From Pseudomonas sp. G2-4 (GTDB lineage: Bacteria; Pseudomonadota; Gammaproteobacteria; Pseudomonadales; Pseudomonadaceae), in contig NZ_CP125957.1 of assembly GCF_030064125.1 (NCBI RefSeq), positions 5,512,501 to 5,576,500 of the forward strand: a DNA stretch of 64,000 nucleotides. The letters run 5' to 3'. The position numbers and the translations under genes were made by a program. Below the pieces are notes generated by a model. It was given only the letters and a program-made list of their open reading frames with translations, did not search any database and was not told where the DNA came from. Positions 1 through 10,634 of the stretch are shown here, piece after piece. Numbering within the stretch: the first letter of the stretch is position 1; each line of letters starts with the position of its first letter.

Positions 1-525
1 CAGTTGTCCGAAGGCCTGTGCGGCGCCAGTCGCCCCGGGCATTTCGAGGGCGTGGCGACGGTGGTCAGCAAATTGTTCAACATGGTCCAGCCCGACCTGG
101 CGGTGTTTGGCCAGAAAGACTTCCAGCAACTGGCGGTGATTCGGGCGCTGGTCCATGACCTGAACATGCCGATCCAGATCATCGGCGAACCCACCGTGCG
201 CGCCGAGGATGGCCTGGCGCTGTCGTCGCGCAACGGCTTCCTCAGCCCTGAGCAGCGCGCCGTTGCGCCCTTGGTCTACCGCAGCCTGAGCCAGATTGCC
301 GAGACGATCCGCCAGGGACAGCGGGATTTCCCGGCGTTGGTTGCCGAGCAGATCAGGCACCTCGAAGCTGCCGGCCTGCGTCCCGATTATCTGGAAGTCC
401 GTCACGCCAAGACCTTGCGTCCGGCCACGAGCGAAGACCGCGATCTGGTGATTCTGATAGCGGCATTCCTGGGCACCACGCGGTTGATCGACAACCTGCA
501 CCTGGACCTTGACGCATCCGTCTGA
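1..525 (+). CDS. panC: Pantothenate synthetase, C-terminal part (5' end cut by window)
   Basis: PanC makes pantothenate from pantoate and beta-alanine using ATP, in the cytoplasm. The reading frame is open from base 1, so the N-terminal half, including the HxGH nucleotide-binding motif, lies outside the window. The 174 residues seen contain the family signatures [19 protein letters not shown] and the KMSKS-like LALSSRN segment that closes over ATP. It is followed after 30 bp by panD, which supplies the beta-alanine, so the two form a pathway operon. Identity is secure; only the start is missing. Confidence 0.96.
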   Translation, partial: QLSEGLCGASRPGHFEGVATVVSKLFNMVQPDLAVFGQKDFQQLAVIRALVHDLNMPIQIIGEPTVRAEDGLALSSRNGFLSPEQRAVAPLVYRSLSQIAETIRQGQRDFPALVAEQIRHLEAAGLRPDYLEVRHAKTLRPATSEDRDLVILIAAFLGTTRLIDNLHLDLDASV

Positions 526-555
526 ACGTCGCCAATCAAGCTGAAGGAAACCCTC

Positions 556-936
556 ATGCACGCCATCATGCTCAAGGCCAAGCTGCACCGCGCCGAAGTC
601 ACTCACGCCGTCCTCGATTACGAAGGCTCCTGCGCCATCGATGGTGAATGGCTGGACCTGTCGGGTATCCGTGAGTACGAACAGATCCAGATCTACAACG
701 TCGACAACGGCGAGCGCTTCACCACCTACGCCATCCGTGGCGAGGAAGGTTCGCGGATGATCTCGGTCAACGGTGCCGCGGCGCACAAGGCCAAGGTCGG
801 TGACCGCGTCATCATCTGCGCCTACGCCCATTACAGCGAAGCCGAACTGCTCAACTTCAAGCCCCGCATGTTGTACATGGCCCCAGGCAACGAACTGAGC
901 CACACCAGCAACGCCATCCCGGTTCAGGTTGCCTGA
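556..936 (+). CDS. panD: Aspartate 1-decarboxylase (pyruvoyl enzyme)
   Basis: PanD decarboxylates L-aspartate to beta-alanine for pantothenate synthesis. The 126-residue length is normal. The self-cleavage site is visible as YEGSCAID, with Gly24-Ser25; Ser25 becomes the pyruvoyl group on the alpha chain. Lys9 and the TTY motif around Tyr58 are the expected active-site residues. The start is preceded by AAGGAAA. It lies 30 bp after panC on the same strand and is probably co-transcribed. A REP pair begins 28 bp after the stop. Confidence 0.97.
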   Translation: MHAIMLKAKLHRAEVTHAVLDYEGSCAIDGEWLDLSGIREYEQIQIYNVDNGERFTTYAIRGEEGSRMISVNGAAAHKAKVGDRVIICAYAHYSEAELLNFKPRMLYMAPGNELSHTSNAIPVQVA

Positions 937-964
937 TCGAAGGCACCGGCTTCACCACTCTCCC

Positions 965-1054
965 TGTGGGAGCGAGCTTGCTCGCGATAGCGATAGGTCA
1001 GTTGATAGAGATGTCGACGGACACACCGCTATCGCGAGCAAGCTCGCTCCCACA
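965..1054. repeat. REP pair (family A, REPIN-like)
   Basis: Two copies of the palindromic unit TGTGGGAGCGAGCTTGCTCG face each other across about 30 bp, so the whole 90 bp can fold into one long hairpin. It is the first of many copies in intergenic spaces of this window. It fills part of the 362-bp gap between panD and pgi; the rest is the pgi leader. Confidence 0.9.
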
Positions 1055-1221
1055 ATGAGTACTCAGTGTCAGGAAGAGGCCTTTACTCTTCCGTCTGTCG
1101 GACCATTCCCCGCCTGTGTGTATAAAAAAGTACCGGGAACCGGTCTGACAAAGTCAAGACAGATCGCAACGCGAGGTTTACTGTAGTCGCCCTGCGCCCA
1201 AAGATCGTGTCGACGCAGTTG

Positions 1222-1256
1222 TCCGGACGCCCACCTCGGGTCGGGCCGGAATTTTT
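1222..1256 (+). terminator. Candidate terminator/attenuator hairpin in the pgi leader
   Basis: A GC-rich interrupted stem runs from 1222 to 1250, with outer TCCGG pairing CCGGA and inner CCC/GGG and CC/GG pairs around a TCG loop. A run of five T residues follows at 1252-1256. It lies 42 bp before the pgi start and about 290 bp after panD. It could end the panCD transcript, attenuate pgi, or end a small RNA. Judged by eye only. Confidence 0.45.
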
Positions 1257-1298
1257 AGTGTACAAAAGGTCGTTCAAGTAAAAAGGAAACCCGCAGCG

Positions 1299-2963
1299 AT
1301 GGCGTATTACCGAACCCCTCATGACGTGACCGCTCTGCCTGCCTGGCAAGCGCTGAATGACCACCGCAAAGCCATGCAGGATTTCAGCATGCGCGAAGCG
1401 TTCAATGCCGATCCGCAGCGTTTTAGCCAATTCACCCTGTCGAGCTGCGGCTTGTTTCTCGACTATTCAAAAAACCTGATCAACGCCCAGACCCGCGACC
1501 TGCTGGTGGGCCTGGCCAATGAAGTCGACCTCAAGGGGGCGATCAAGTCGCTGTTCGAAGGCGAAATCGTCAACGCCTCCGAAAACCGTCCGGCCCTGCA
1601 CACCGCCCTGCGTCGGCCGGTGGGCGATAAATTGCTGGTCAGTGGCGTCAACGTGATGCCAGACGTGCACAAAGTGCTGAACCAGATCACCGATCTGGTG
1701 GGCCGCATCCACGACGGCCTGTGGCGCGGCTACACCGAAAAGCCGATCACCGACGTGGTGAACATCGGCATCGGCGGTTCCTTCCTCGGCCCGGAGCTGG
1801 TGTCCGAAGCGCTGTTGTCCTACGCGCATAAAGGCGTTCGCTGCCACTACCTGGCGAACATCGATGGCAGTGAGTTCCACGAACTGACCATGAAGCTGCG
1901 CGCCGAGACCACACTGTTCATCGTCTCGTCGAAATCCTTCAACACCCTCGAAACCCTGAAGAACGCCCAGGCCGCTCGCGCCTGGTACCTGGCCCAGGGC
2001 GGTTCCGAAGCGGAGCTGTACCGCCACTTCATCGCGGTTTCGAGCAACAACGCTGCCGCCGTGGCCTTCGGCATCCGCGAAGAAAACATCTTCCCGATGT
2101 GGGACTGGGTCGGCGGGCGCTACTCGCTGTGGTCGGCCATCGGTTTGCCGATCGCCTTGGCCATCGGCATGTCGAACTTCAAGGAATTGCTCTCCGGGGC
2201 CTATTCCATGGACCAGCACTTCCAGAGCGCCCCGTTCGACCAGAACATGCCGGTGCTGCTGGCGCTGCTGGGCGTGTGGTACGGCAATTTCTGGGGCGCG
2301 CAAAGCCACGCGATCCTGCCGTACGACCATTACCTGCGCAACATCACCAAGCATTTGCAGCAGCTGGACATGGAATCCAACGGCAAGAGCGTGCGCCAGG
2401 ACGGTACACCGGTGTCGACCGACACGGGCCCGGTGATCTGGGGTGGCGTCGGTTGCAACGGCCAGCACGCTTACCACCAGTTACTGCACCAAGGCACCCA
2501 GATGATCCCGGCCGATTTCATCGTGCCGATTGTCAGCTTCAACCCGGTGTCCGATCACCACCAGTGGCTGTATGCCAACTGCCTGTCCCAGAGCCAGGCG
2601 CTGATGCTGGGCAAGACTCGCGCCGAAGCCGAAGCCGAGCTGCGGGACAAGGGCGCGAGCGAAGAAGACGTGCAGAAACTGGCGTCTCACAAGGTGATCC
2701 CGGGCAACCGTCCGAGCAACACCCTGGTGGTCGAACGCATCAGCCCACGTCGCCTTGGCGCCCTGGTGGCGCTGTATGAACACAAGGTGTTCGTGCAAAG
2801 CGTGGTCTGGGGCATCAACGCCTTTGACCAATGGGGCGTGGAGTTGGGCAAGGAGCTGGGCAAAGGTGTCTACAACCGTCTGGTGGGCAGCGAAGAAAGC
2901 CCGGCCGAAGATGCCTCGACCCAGGGTTTGATCAACTACTTCCGCGGGCGTCATCGCGGCTGA
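1299..2963 (+). CDS. pgi: Glucose-6-phosphate isomerase
   Basis: Pgi interconverts glucose 6-phosphate and fructose 6-phosphate. In Pseudomonas it mainly serves gluconeogenesis and the cyclic Entner-Doudoroff scheme, because phosphofructokinase is absent (general knowledge). The 554 residues are full length. Signatures seen are the phosphate-binding [12 protein letters not shown] segment, [11 protein letters not shown], and the [17 protein letters not shown] motif. The ATG at 1299 has AAAAGGAAA upstream. The gene stands alone between two REP pairs, with a possible hairpin in its leader. Confidence 0.97.
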   Translation: MAYYRTPHDVTALPAWQALNDHRKAMQDFSMREAFNADPQRFSQFTLSSCGLFLDYSKNLINAQTRDLLVGLANEVDLKGAIKSLFEGEIVNASENRPALHTALRRPVGDKLLVSGVNVMPDVHKVLNQITDLVGRIHDGLWRGYTEKPITDVVNIGIGGSFLGPELVSEALLSYAHKGVRCHYLANIDGSEFHELTMKLRAETTLFIVSSKSFNTLETLKNAQAARAWYLAQGGSEAELYRHFIAVSSNNAAAVAFGIREENIFPMWDWVGGRYSLWSAIGLPIALAIGMSNFKELLSGAYSMDQHFQSAPFDQNMPVLLALLGVWYGNFWGAQSHAILPYDHYLRNITKHLQQLDMESNGKSVRQDGTPVSTDTGPVIWGGVGCNGQHAYHQLLHQGTQMIPADFIVPIVSFNPVSDHHQWLYANCLSQSQALMLGKTRAEAEAELRDKGASEEDVQKLASHKVIPGNRPSNTLVVERISPRRLGALVALYEHKVFVQSVVWGINAFDQWGVELGKELGKGVYNRLVGSEESPAEDASTQGLINYFRGRHRG

Positions 2964-2989
2964 TCGTCCCACAGCTCACCGCTGATCCC

Positions 2990-3079
2990 TGTGGGAGCGA
3001 GCTTGCTCGCGATGGCGGTGGATCAGTTGACACTCATGTTGACTGACACACCGCCATCGCGAGCAAGCTCGCTCCCACA
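2990..3079. repeat. REP pair (family A)
   Basis: Facing copies of TGTGGGAGCGAGCTTGCTCG separated by about 30 bp, in the pgi-acs gap. Same layout as the pair at 965. Confidence 0.9.
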
Positions 3080-3160
3080 GTTGTTTGTGCATGACTTGAA
3101 CCCTCCGGCTACTCGGCGCATCTTTATGACTTGTCGCAAAAACAAGAATAAGGAACCGTC

Positions 3161-5098
<1,938 letters not shown>

Positions 5099-5116
5099 GC
5101 CAGGCGACGCAATTCA

Positions 5117-5214
5117 CCCGTGGCGAGGGAGCTTGCTCCCGCTGGAGTGCGTAGCGCTCCCAAAAATGAGGGGCCGCTGCGCAGCCCAGCGGGAGCAAGC
5201 TCCCTCGCCACGGG
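5117..5214. repeat. REP pair (family B)
   Basis: Facing copies of a second palindromic unit, GTGGCGAGGGAGCTTGCTCC, with the inner GCTGCGCAGCCCAGCGGGAG side. It is distinct from family A in its outer bases (GTGGCGAGG rather than TGTGGGAGC). It lies between acs and the methyltransferase gene. Confidence 0.88.
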
Positions 5215-5306
5215 TCAGTGCCAGGCTCAGATACATATGCAATCCCCAACCCGGGTTTGCATAACTGCTAAACTCCCGCGCCTCATTTCTCTAAGGCGCG
5301 CCCGGC

Positions 5307-6323
5307 ATGTCTTCCTTGAATCAGGCGCTGCGCGCCGCCCTCGACCAGCGTCAGGACCTGCTCAGCCAATTGCATCAGCAAGGCACCGATTGCTATCGCC
5401 TGTTCCACGGCAGCCAGGAAGGCGCGCCCGGCCTGACCGTCGACCGCTACGGCCCGCAACTGCTGGTGCAGAGCTTCCACCAATCGCTGGAGCGCGAGGC
5501 CTTGCTGCAACTGCACGGCATCATCAACGAACGCCTGGGCCTGGACACCCTGCTGGTCTACAACGACCGTGCCCGGGGCAATTCGCGCATAGACCGCCAG
5601 GACACCGTCTATCAAGCCGATGAAGCCGCCCTGAAAGACCTTATCGGCCATGAATGGGGCCTGAACTACCGCGTTCGCGGACGCCATGCCGGGCAGGACC
5701 CACTGCTGTTCCTCGACCTGCGCAACGCCCGGGGCTGGGTCAAGGAACACAGCCGCAACAAAAGCGTGTTGAACCTCTTCGCCTACACCTGTGGCGTCGG
5801 CCTGAGCGCGGCGGCCGGAGGGGCGCGGGAGGTGTGCAACCTGGACTTCGCCGAAGGCAACCTGGCGGTGGGTCGCGAAAACGGCCTGCTCAACCCCGAT
5901 TTGCCCGCCATGGAATTCGTGCAGTCGGATTACTTCCCGGCGATCCGCCAACTGGCCGGCCTGCCCATCAGCCAGCGACGCGGGCAGAAGCTGCCCAGCT
6001 ACGTGCGCCTGGAACAACGCCAGTACGACCTCGTGCTGCTCGATCCGCCGGCCTGGGCCAAGAGTGCTTTCGGGACCGTCGACCTGTTGCGCGACTACCA
6101 AAGCCTGCTCAAACCGGCACTGCTGACCACCGCCGACGATGGCGTGCTGATTTGCTGCAATAACCTGGCAAAAGTCTCCATGGACGACTGGCGCGAACAG
6201 GTATTGCGTTGCGCCGAAAAGGCCGGCCGCCCGGTACGCGAATGGAGCGTGCTGACGCCCGGCAGCGATTTCCCCTCCCAGGACCAGCAGCCGCCGCTCA
6301 AGACTTTGGTCCTCCAGCTCTAA
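5307..6323 (+). CDS. Class I SAM-dependent methyltransferase (RlmI/RlmK-like, COG1092)
   Basis: A 338-residue predicted RNA or protein methyltransferase of the family that includes the 23S rRNA m5C enzyme RlmI. The N-terminal part resembles the EEHEE-like domain (GAPGLTVDRYG). The Rossmann domain carries motif I (VLNLFAYTCGVGLSAA), an acidic LDFAE, and the catalytic-type motif LLDPPAWAKS. The PUA domain of longer RlmI proteins is not obvious. Substrate cannot be told from sequence. It is a stand-alone gene after a REP pair, with its start 12 bp after an AAGG. Confidence 0.8.
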   Translation: MSSLNQALRAALDQRQDLLSQLHQQGTDCYRLFHGSQEGAPGLTVDRYGPQLLVQSFHQSLEREALLQLHGIINERLGLDTLLVYNDRARGNSRIDRQDTVYQADEAALKDLIGHEWGLNYRVRGRHAGQDPLLFLDLRNARGWVKEHSRNKSVLNLFAYTCGVGLSAAAGGAREVCNLDFAEGNLAVGRENGLLNPDLPAMEFVQSDYFPAIRQLAGLPISQRRGQKLPSYVRLEQRQYDLVLLDPPAWAKSAFGTVDLLRDYQSLLKPALLTTADDGVLICCNNLAKVSMDDWREQVLRCAEKAGRPVREWSVLTPGSDFPSQDQQPPLKTLVLQL

Positions 6324-6430
6324 GCCAGACTCGGAATTCTGACGTAGAAAACGGACAAATCTCATAAAACACAGTGGCTTCGGAACCGTAAACGCATGCC
6401 ATACTCCAAGGCACTCCGAATTCACATTAG

Positions 6431-9376
6431 ATGAAGCCGCACATGCCCAAAGGATTGATTCGCGCTTTCGGCGCCCTGTTGACCGCACTGGCCCTCTACA
6501 GCCTGTTGGGTTTTCTGATATTGCCGGGCATCGCCTTGCGGATCGCCAATCAGCAATTGGCCGAGCATGCGACGGTGCCGGCCCAGATCCAACGCATCGA
6601 ACTCAATCCCTTCAGCCTTGAAGTCACCCTTTGGGGCCTGAATATCGGTGAACCGGGCAAGGAACAGGTCGGCTTCGAACGGCTATACGCCAACCTGCAA
6701 CTCGACAGCCTGTGGTCCGGCGCCCTGCACCTGACCGATATCGAACTGGACAAGCCCAAGACCGAAGTCGTGTTCGCCAAGGACGGTCAGTTGAACTTGT
6801 TGAGCCTGTTCAAGTTGCCACCCAGCGAACCGAAACCCGCCAATCCTGACGCCCAGCCGTTCCCGCTGCGGGTCGATCGCATCAAGTTGGCCGGCGGTTA
6901 TCTGCATTTCCAGGATTTGCGCCCCAGCGAGCCCATCGAATTTCTCTACGACACCCTCGATTTCGAGCTGAAAAACCTCAGCACCCTGCCCGACGACAAC
7001 GCCGACATGACCCTGGTGGCCGCCGGCCCCGAAGGCGGGCAGATCGATTGGACCGGTAATTTCAGCCTCACGCCAATCGCCTCCGAAGGCACCCTCAAGG
7101 TGACCGGCGGCCAAATGAAAGCCTGGTGGCCCTATGTACGCGACGCGGTACCGTTGGTGTTGGAAAACGGCATCCTGAACCTCAGCACCGACTACAAGCT
7201 CAACCTGGCCAAGGGCACCGAACTGTTGCTCAGCAATGCCGCTGTCAGTGTCGCGCCCTTCTCCATCAAGGCGCCCGATGGTCGTCCACTGGTAAAACTC
7301 GAGCGCCTGGACGTCAGTGAAACCACGGTGGACCTGGCCAAGCAGCAAGTCATCGTCGGCAAGATTCGCAGCCAGAAGCTGGAAACCTGGGCCGCTCGCG
7401 AGGCGGACGGGCAGCTGGACTGGCAAAAACTCTTTGCCAGCCAGCCGGCCAAGCCGCAAGCCAAGGTCGAGCCGGCATCAGCTCCGGCCGCCGCCGATTC
7501 GCCGAAACCTGAACCCGCAGCCCCCAGCAAACCGTGGCAGGTGGTGTTGAAGGACGTGCAACTGCGCAACTATCAGGTGCATTTGGCTGACCGCCAGGCA
7601 CAGCCAGCCGTGGCACTGGACGTCGGCCCGCTGAACCTCGATCTGCAGAACTACGACACCCTCAATAGCTCGCCTTTTACCCTCAAGCTGGACACCGGGC
7701 TGGGCAAGCAAGGCAAGATCCTGGCCGACGGCGAGGTCAACCTGAACCCGATCAGCGCCCGGCTCAAGGTCAAGACCCAGGACATCGACCTGCGGGTGAC
7801 CCAGGCGTATATCAACCCGTTCATTCGCCTGGAACTGCGTTCCGGGATGCTCGGCAGCGAGCTGGCGGTAGACCTCAAGAGCACCGAGCCGCTGGCATTC
7901 GCGGTCACCGGTCGCGCCCAGGTCGATCAGTTGCACACCCTCGATACCCTCAAGACCCGCGATTTCCTCAAATGGCAGCGCCTGGTGCTTGAAGGCCTCA
8001 ATTATCAGCACGGGGACAGCCTGTCCATCGACAAGGTCAACCTGTTCCAGCCTTACGTGCGCTTCATGATCAACGACGACCGCACCACCAACGTCGATGA
8101 CTTGTTGATCCCGCAACCGGCCGACAGCGCCACAAAAAACACCGCGGCTAAACCGGCATCCCAGGAAAAACCGCTGGGCATTCATATTGGCGGGATCGCC
8201 ATCAATGACGGTTCGGCCAACTTCGCCGACTTCAGCCTGACGCCCAACTTCGCCACGGCTGTCCAACAGCTCAACGGTGCGATCGGCACCATCGACAGCC
8301 GCCAAGCCAACCCGGCGACCGTGGATGTCAAGGGTAAGGTCGACCGCTATGCACCGGTCACCATCAAGGGTGCGGTCAACCCCTTCGACCCGATGGCCAG
8401 CCTCGACATCGCTACCAGCTTCAAACGGGTCGAGCTGACCACCCTGACGCCCTACTCCGGCAAGTTTGCCGGCTACCGCATCCGCAAGGGCCGGCTCAAT
8501 CTCGACCTGCACTACCGCATCACCAAGGGCCAGCTCCAGGCGGAAAACAAAGTGGTGGTCGAGCAACTGCAGTTGGGGGAAAAAGTCGACAGCCCGGACG
8601 CCGTGAGCCTGCCGCTGAAACTGGCCATCGCGCTGCTCAAGGATTCCGAGGGCAAGATTTCCATCGAATTGCCGGTCACCGGTAACCTCAACGATCCGCA
8701 ATTCAGTGTCATGCCGATTGTCTGGCAGACCCTGCGCAACCTGGTGGTCCGAGCGGCCCAGGCCCCGTTCAAACTCATCGGCGGGCTGGTGGCCGGTGGC
8801 GGTTCGGAGGACCTGGGCAGTGTGTCGTTCGCAGCGGGCTCCAGCGACCTGAGCAAGGAAAACGAAGGCACGCTGCTGAAACTGTCCGAGGCCCTCGGCA
8901 AGCGTCCGGAGTTGCGCCTGGAGATCGAAGGCACCGCCGCTGAAAACAGCGACGGCCCACTGCTCGCGGCCCAGCGCCTGGAGCGTGAATACCAATACAA
9001 CTACTACAAGATGCTCCAGCGCCGGGGCGACAAGGTGCCGGCCCAGGCCTCGCTGTTGGAAGTGCCCGAGGATGAGAAGCCCCCGCTGCTCGAAGGCATT
9101 TATCGCACGCGCCTCAAGACCCAACCACCCGCCGAATGGACCCAATTGGATAAAAAGGCGCGTAGCGAGAAACTGCGCGAAGGCGTGATCAAGTTCTGGA
9201 GCGGCAGTGACGTGCTCTTGCGTCAACTGGGGCAAGAGCGGGCCAGCAGCATCAAGGACTTCCTGGTGGACAAGGGCCGCCTGGCCGACGACCGCGTGTA
9301 CTTCATCGACGCCAGCCTCGGTCAGGCCGAAAGCGACGGTCGCGTCATTACCCCCCTGCACCTGGATGCTGAATGA
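6431..9376 (+). CDS. DUF748 (AsmA-like) envelope protein with OmpA-like C-terminus
   Basis: A 981-residue protein with one N-terminal membrane helix (about residues 10-35) followed by a long periplasmic part. The start reads like AsmA/DUF748 proteins (LNPFSLEVTLWGLNIGEP), a family now linked to lipid traffic between membranes (inference from the superfamily). Residues about 340-370 are an Ala/Pro/Lys linker. The last 180 residues look OmpA-like: VSFAAGSSDLS and later RASSIKDFLVDKGRLADDRV, which in other proteins bind peptidoglycan. It overlaps no gene and is coupled to the DUF2845 gene one base later. Confidence 0.82.
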   Translation: MKPHMPKGLIRAFGALLTALALYSLLGFLILPGIALRIANQQLAEHATVPAQIQRIELNPFSLEVTLWGLNIGEPGKEQVGFERLYANLQLDSLWSGALHLTDIELDKPKTEVVFAKDGQLNLLSLFKLPPSEPKPANPDAQPFPLRVDRIKLAGGYLHFQDLRPSEPIEFLYDTLDFELKNLSTLPDDNADMTLVAAGPEGGQIDWTGNFSLTPIASEGTLKVTGGQMKAWWPYVRDAVPLVLENGILNLSTDYKLNLAKGTELLLSNAAVSVAPFSIKAPDGRPLVKLERLDVSETTVDLAKQQVIVGKIRSQKLETWAAREADGQLDWQKLFASQPAKPQAKVEPASAPAAADSPKPEPAAPSKPWQVVLKDVQLRNYQVHLADRQAQPAVALDVGPLNLDLQNYDTLNSSPFTLKLDTGLGKQGKILADGEVNLNPISARLKVKTQDIDLRVTQAYINPFIRLELRSGMLGSELAVDLKSTEPLAFAVTGRAQVDQLHTLDTLKTRDFLKWQRLVLEGLNYQHGDSLSIDKVNLFQPYVRFMINDDRTTNVDDLLIPQPADSATKNTAAKPASQEKPLGIHIGGIAINDGSANFADFSLTPNFATAVQQLNGAIGTIDSRQANPATVDVKGKVDRYAPVTIKGAVNPFDPMASLDIATSFKRVELTTLTPYSGKFAGYRIRKGRLNLDLHYRITKGQLQAENKVVVEQLQLGEKVDSPDAVSLPLKLAIALLKDSEGKISIELPVTGNLNDPQFSVMPIVWQTLRNLVVRAAQAPFKLIGGLVAGGGSEDLGSVSFAAGSSDLSKENEGTLLKLSEALGKRPELRLEIEGTAAENSDGPLLAAQRLEREYQYNYYKMLQRRGDKVPAQASLLEVPEDEKPPLLEGIYRTRLKTQPPAEWTQLDKKARSEKLREGVIKFWSGSDVLLRQLGQERASSIKDFLVDKGRLADDRVYFIDASLGQAESDGRVITPLHLDAE

Positions 9377-9377
9377 C

Positions 9378-9674
9378 ATGAAGCGTTTGTATGGGCTCAG
9401 CCTGGGTCTACTGCTCGCCGTCGGCCAAGCGTCGGCGGCCGATACGCTGCGTTGCGGCAGCCAGTTGATCAGCGTCGGCGACCGCTCGAGCGAAGTGTTG
9501 CAAAAGTGCGGGCAGCCTGCGGCGCGGGATGACCTGGGCTATAAACGCAGTGTCAATCGCCGGGAAGAATACCCGGTGGAGGAATGGACCTACGGGCCCA
9601 ACAGCGGCATGTATCAGTACCTGCGTTTCGAAGGCAATCGGCTGGTGCAGATCACCAGCAAGCGCGGGCGCTGA
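9378..9674 (+). CDS. DUF2845 small periplasmic protein
   Basis: A 98-residue secreted protein. The signal peptide is MKRLYGLSLGLLLAVGQASA, followed by a mature domain DTLRCGSQLISVGDRSSEVL with Cys in RCGS and KCGQ, the pattern of DUF2845. No function is established that I know of. The ATG is one base after the stop of the DUF748 gene, so translation is probably coupled. This start is preferred over an upstream in-frame ATG inside the DUF748 gene because only it gives a clean signal peptide. Confidence 0.82.
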   Translation: MKRLYGLSLGLLLAVGQASAADTLRCGSQLISVGDRSSEVLQKCGQPAARDDLGYKRSVNRREEYPVEEWTYGPNSGMYQYLRFEGNRLVQITSKRGR

Positions 9675-9705
9675 GCTTGTCCGTACAGAGGAGTTAAATG
9701 TGCTG

Positions 9706-9806
9706 CCGCCATCGCGAGCAAGCTCGCTCCCACATTGTTTTGGGTGATCTCAAAATCAATGTTCGCCGCCGCCCCCCTGTGGGAGCGAGCTTGCTCGCGA
9801 TGGCGG
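9706..9806. repeat. REP pair in outward orientation (family A)
   Basis: Two family A units, 9706-9734 and 9778-9806, separated by 43 bp. Here the CCCACA ends face inward, the reverse of the usual arrangement in this window. With the hairpins at 9870-9922 it fills the 334-bp gap between the DUF2845 gene and the BON gene. Confidence 0.85.
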
Positions 9807-9869
9807 CAACTCGACTCTACAGCCTATCCGCAACCGCTGACCCACAGATTGATCCACCCCAGAATAGAA

Positions 9870-9899
9870 CAGGCCCCCGGCACGAATGCCGGGGGCCTG
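9870..9899 (-). terminator. Strong hairpin, likely terminator for the BON gene
   Basis: A perfect 13-bp stem, CAGGCCCCCGGCA pairing TGCCGGGGGCCTG, with a 4-base loop. On the minus strand it is followed by TTCTATTCT, a loose U-rich tail. It lies 110 bp beyond the stop of the BON-domain gene. A second, smaller hairpin (GGCCAC/GTGGCC, 9903-9918) ends in TTTC on the plus strand and could serve the DUF2845 side. Confidence 0.6.
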
Positions 9900-10008
9900 T
9901 AATGGCCACGTCCGTGTGGCCTTTCGCATGAACTCCAAAGCAACGGCAAACGTATATCTAGGCCCGCTTGCCGCGCCTTCTCCCAGTCCAGGCGAGAAGT
10001 CTTAAGCC

Positions 10009-10362
10009 TTATTCGGCTTTCAGGCCGTCAGCCGATACGGCCTTGACGCCTTTGATTTTCTTGGCGATCGCCACAGCGGTGTCTTTTTGTGCATCAGTGA
10101 CTTTGGTCATCGAAGATAGGGACACAACACCTTTGTTGGTTTCGACTTTGATGTCGCTGCCAGGAATGCCTTTTTCGGTGACCAGGTCAGCTTTGACCTT
10201 GGTGGTGATCCAGGTATCGGAAACGTCTTCCTTGGCCTCTGTCACTTCGCCCGCAGCCAGCATCATTGGAGCCTGAGTTGCTTGAGTGGTCTCGGCGAAA
10301 GCGCTAGCCATGGTCAGGGTCAGTGCGGTAGCAGCGGCGGCAGTGATAGCGAACTTCTTCAT
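10009..10362 (-). CDS. BON-domain periplasmic protein (OsmY-like)
   Basis: A 117-residue exported protein. It has a signal peptide (MKKFAITAAAATALTLTMAS, cleaved around AFA-ET) and one BON domain: DTWITTKVKADLVTEKG, then DIKVETNKGVVSLSS and the closing AIAKKIKGVKAV. BON domains are thought to bind phospholipid membranes, and OsmY-type proteins are induced by osmotic or envelope stress. The ATG at 10362 is chosen for its signal peptide and AGGAG. A longer frame upstream reads through the leader. The leader and promoter are unusual; see the separate entries. Confidence 0.88.
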   Translation of the reverse strand: MKKFAITAAAATALTLTMASAFAETTQATQAPMMLAAGEVTEAKEDVSDTWITTKVKADLVTEKGIPGSDIKVETNKGVVSLSSMTKVTDAQKDTAVAIAKKIKGVKAVSADGLKAE

Positions 10363-10369
10363 ACGAGTA

Positions 10370-10425
10370 ACTCCTGTTTTTCTCAAAAACTGCCGGACGT
10401 GCATCCCGGCAGGGTTAACAGGAGT
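10370..10425 (-). promoter_or_regulatory. Inverted repeat covering the BON gene ribosome-binding site
   Basis: AACAGGAGT (10370-10378, minus sense), which contains the Shine-Dalgarno sequence, is exactly complementary to ACTCCTGTT at 10417-10425. The pair encloses a second stem CTGCCGG/CCGGCAG (10390-10412) followed by TTTTT. In an RNA starting upstream of 10425 the ribosome-binding site would be paired. The predicted sigma-54 start would fall near 10417, which would leave the blocking strand out. It may therefore act only on a longer transcript, or be a DNA operator. Confidence 0.5.
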
Positions 10426-10427
10426 AG

Positions 10428-10443
10428 TGCGAAGGCTGTGCCA
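10428..10443 (-). promoter_or_regulatory. Candidate sigma-54 promoter of the BON gene
   Basis: Minus strand TGGCACAGCCTTCGCA: the invariant GG and GC are separated by exactly 10 bases, and TGGCAC matches the -24 consensus fully. TCGC stands for TTGC at -12. It lies 66 bp before the start codon. Upstream repeats at 10516-10555 could be activator sites. Confidence 0.55.
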
Positions 10444-10515
10444 GTTTTGAAACATTAATTAAATCGTTTTAAATCAATAAGTTAAGCGAAGCGGCGATTT
10501 TCGTAATCATGCAAA

Positions 10516-10555
10516 ATGCAAGACTTGCCGATTTTCAACATGCAACTTGCCGGTT
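10516..10555. repeat. Direct repeat upstream of the BON promoter (possible activator sites)
   Basis: ATGCAAGACTTGCCGATT at 10516-10533 is repeated as ATGCAA-CTTGCCGGTT at 10540-10555, and another ATGCAA lies at 10509. Spacing is about two helical turns in an AT-rich region roughly 75-115 bp upstream of the sigma-54-like site. This is where enhancer-binding proteins usually bind. Confidence 0.4.
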
Positions 10556-10596
10556 CGGTGTTCATTTCTAAGTTTATGATTTCGAAGATTTTATAA

Positions 10597-10617
10597 GGCG
10601 GGACCTTAAATCCCGCC
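10597..10617 (-). terminator. Terminator after pilA
   Basis: Minus strand GGCGGGA-TTTAAGG-TCCCGCC followed by TTATAAAAT. It lies 18 bp beyond the pilA stop, the expected place for a strongly transcribed pilin gene. Confidence 0.7.
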
Positions 10618-10634
10618 ATATAACCACATCTAAA

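Noticed and set aside
965..3079. Spaced palindromic repeats that might be taken for a CRISPR array
   Set aside because: The units are inverted pairs scattered in separate gaps, with no regular spacers and no cas genes. They are REP sequences.
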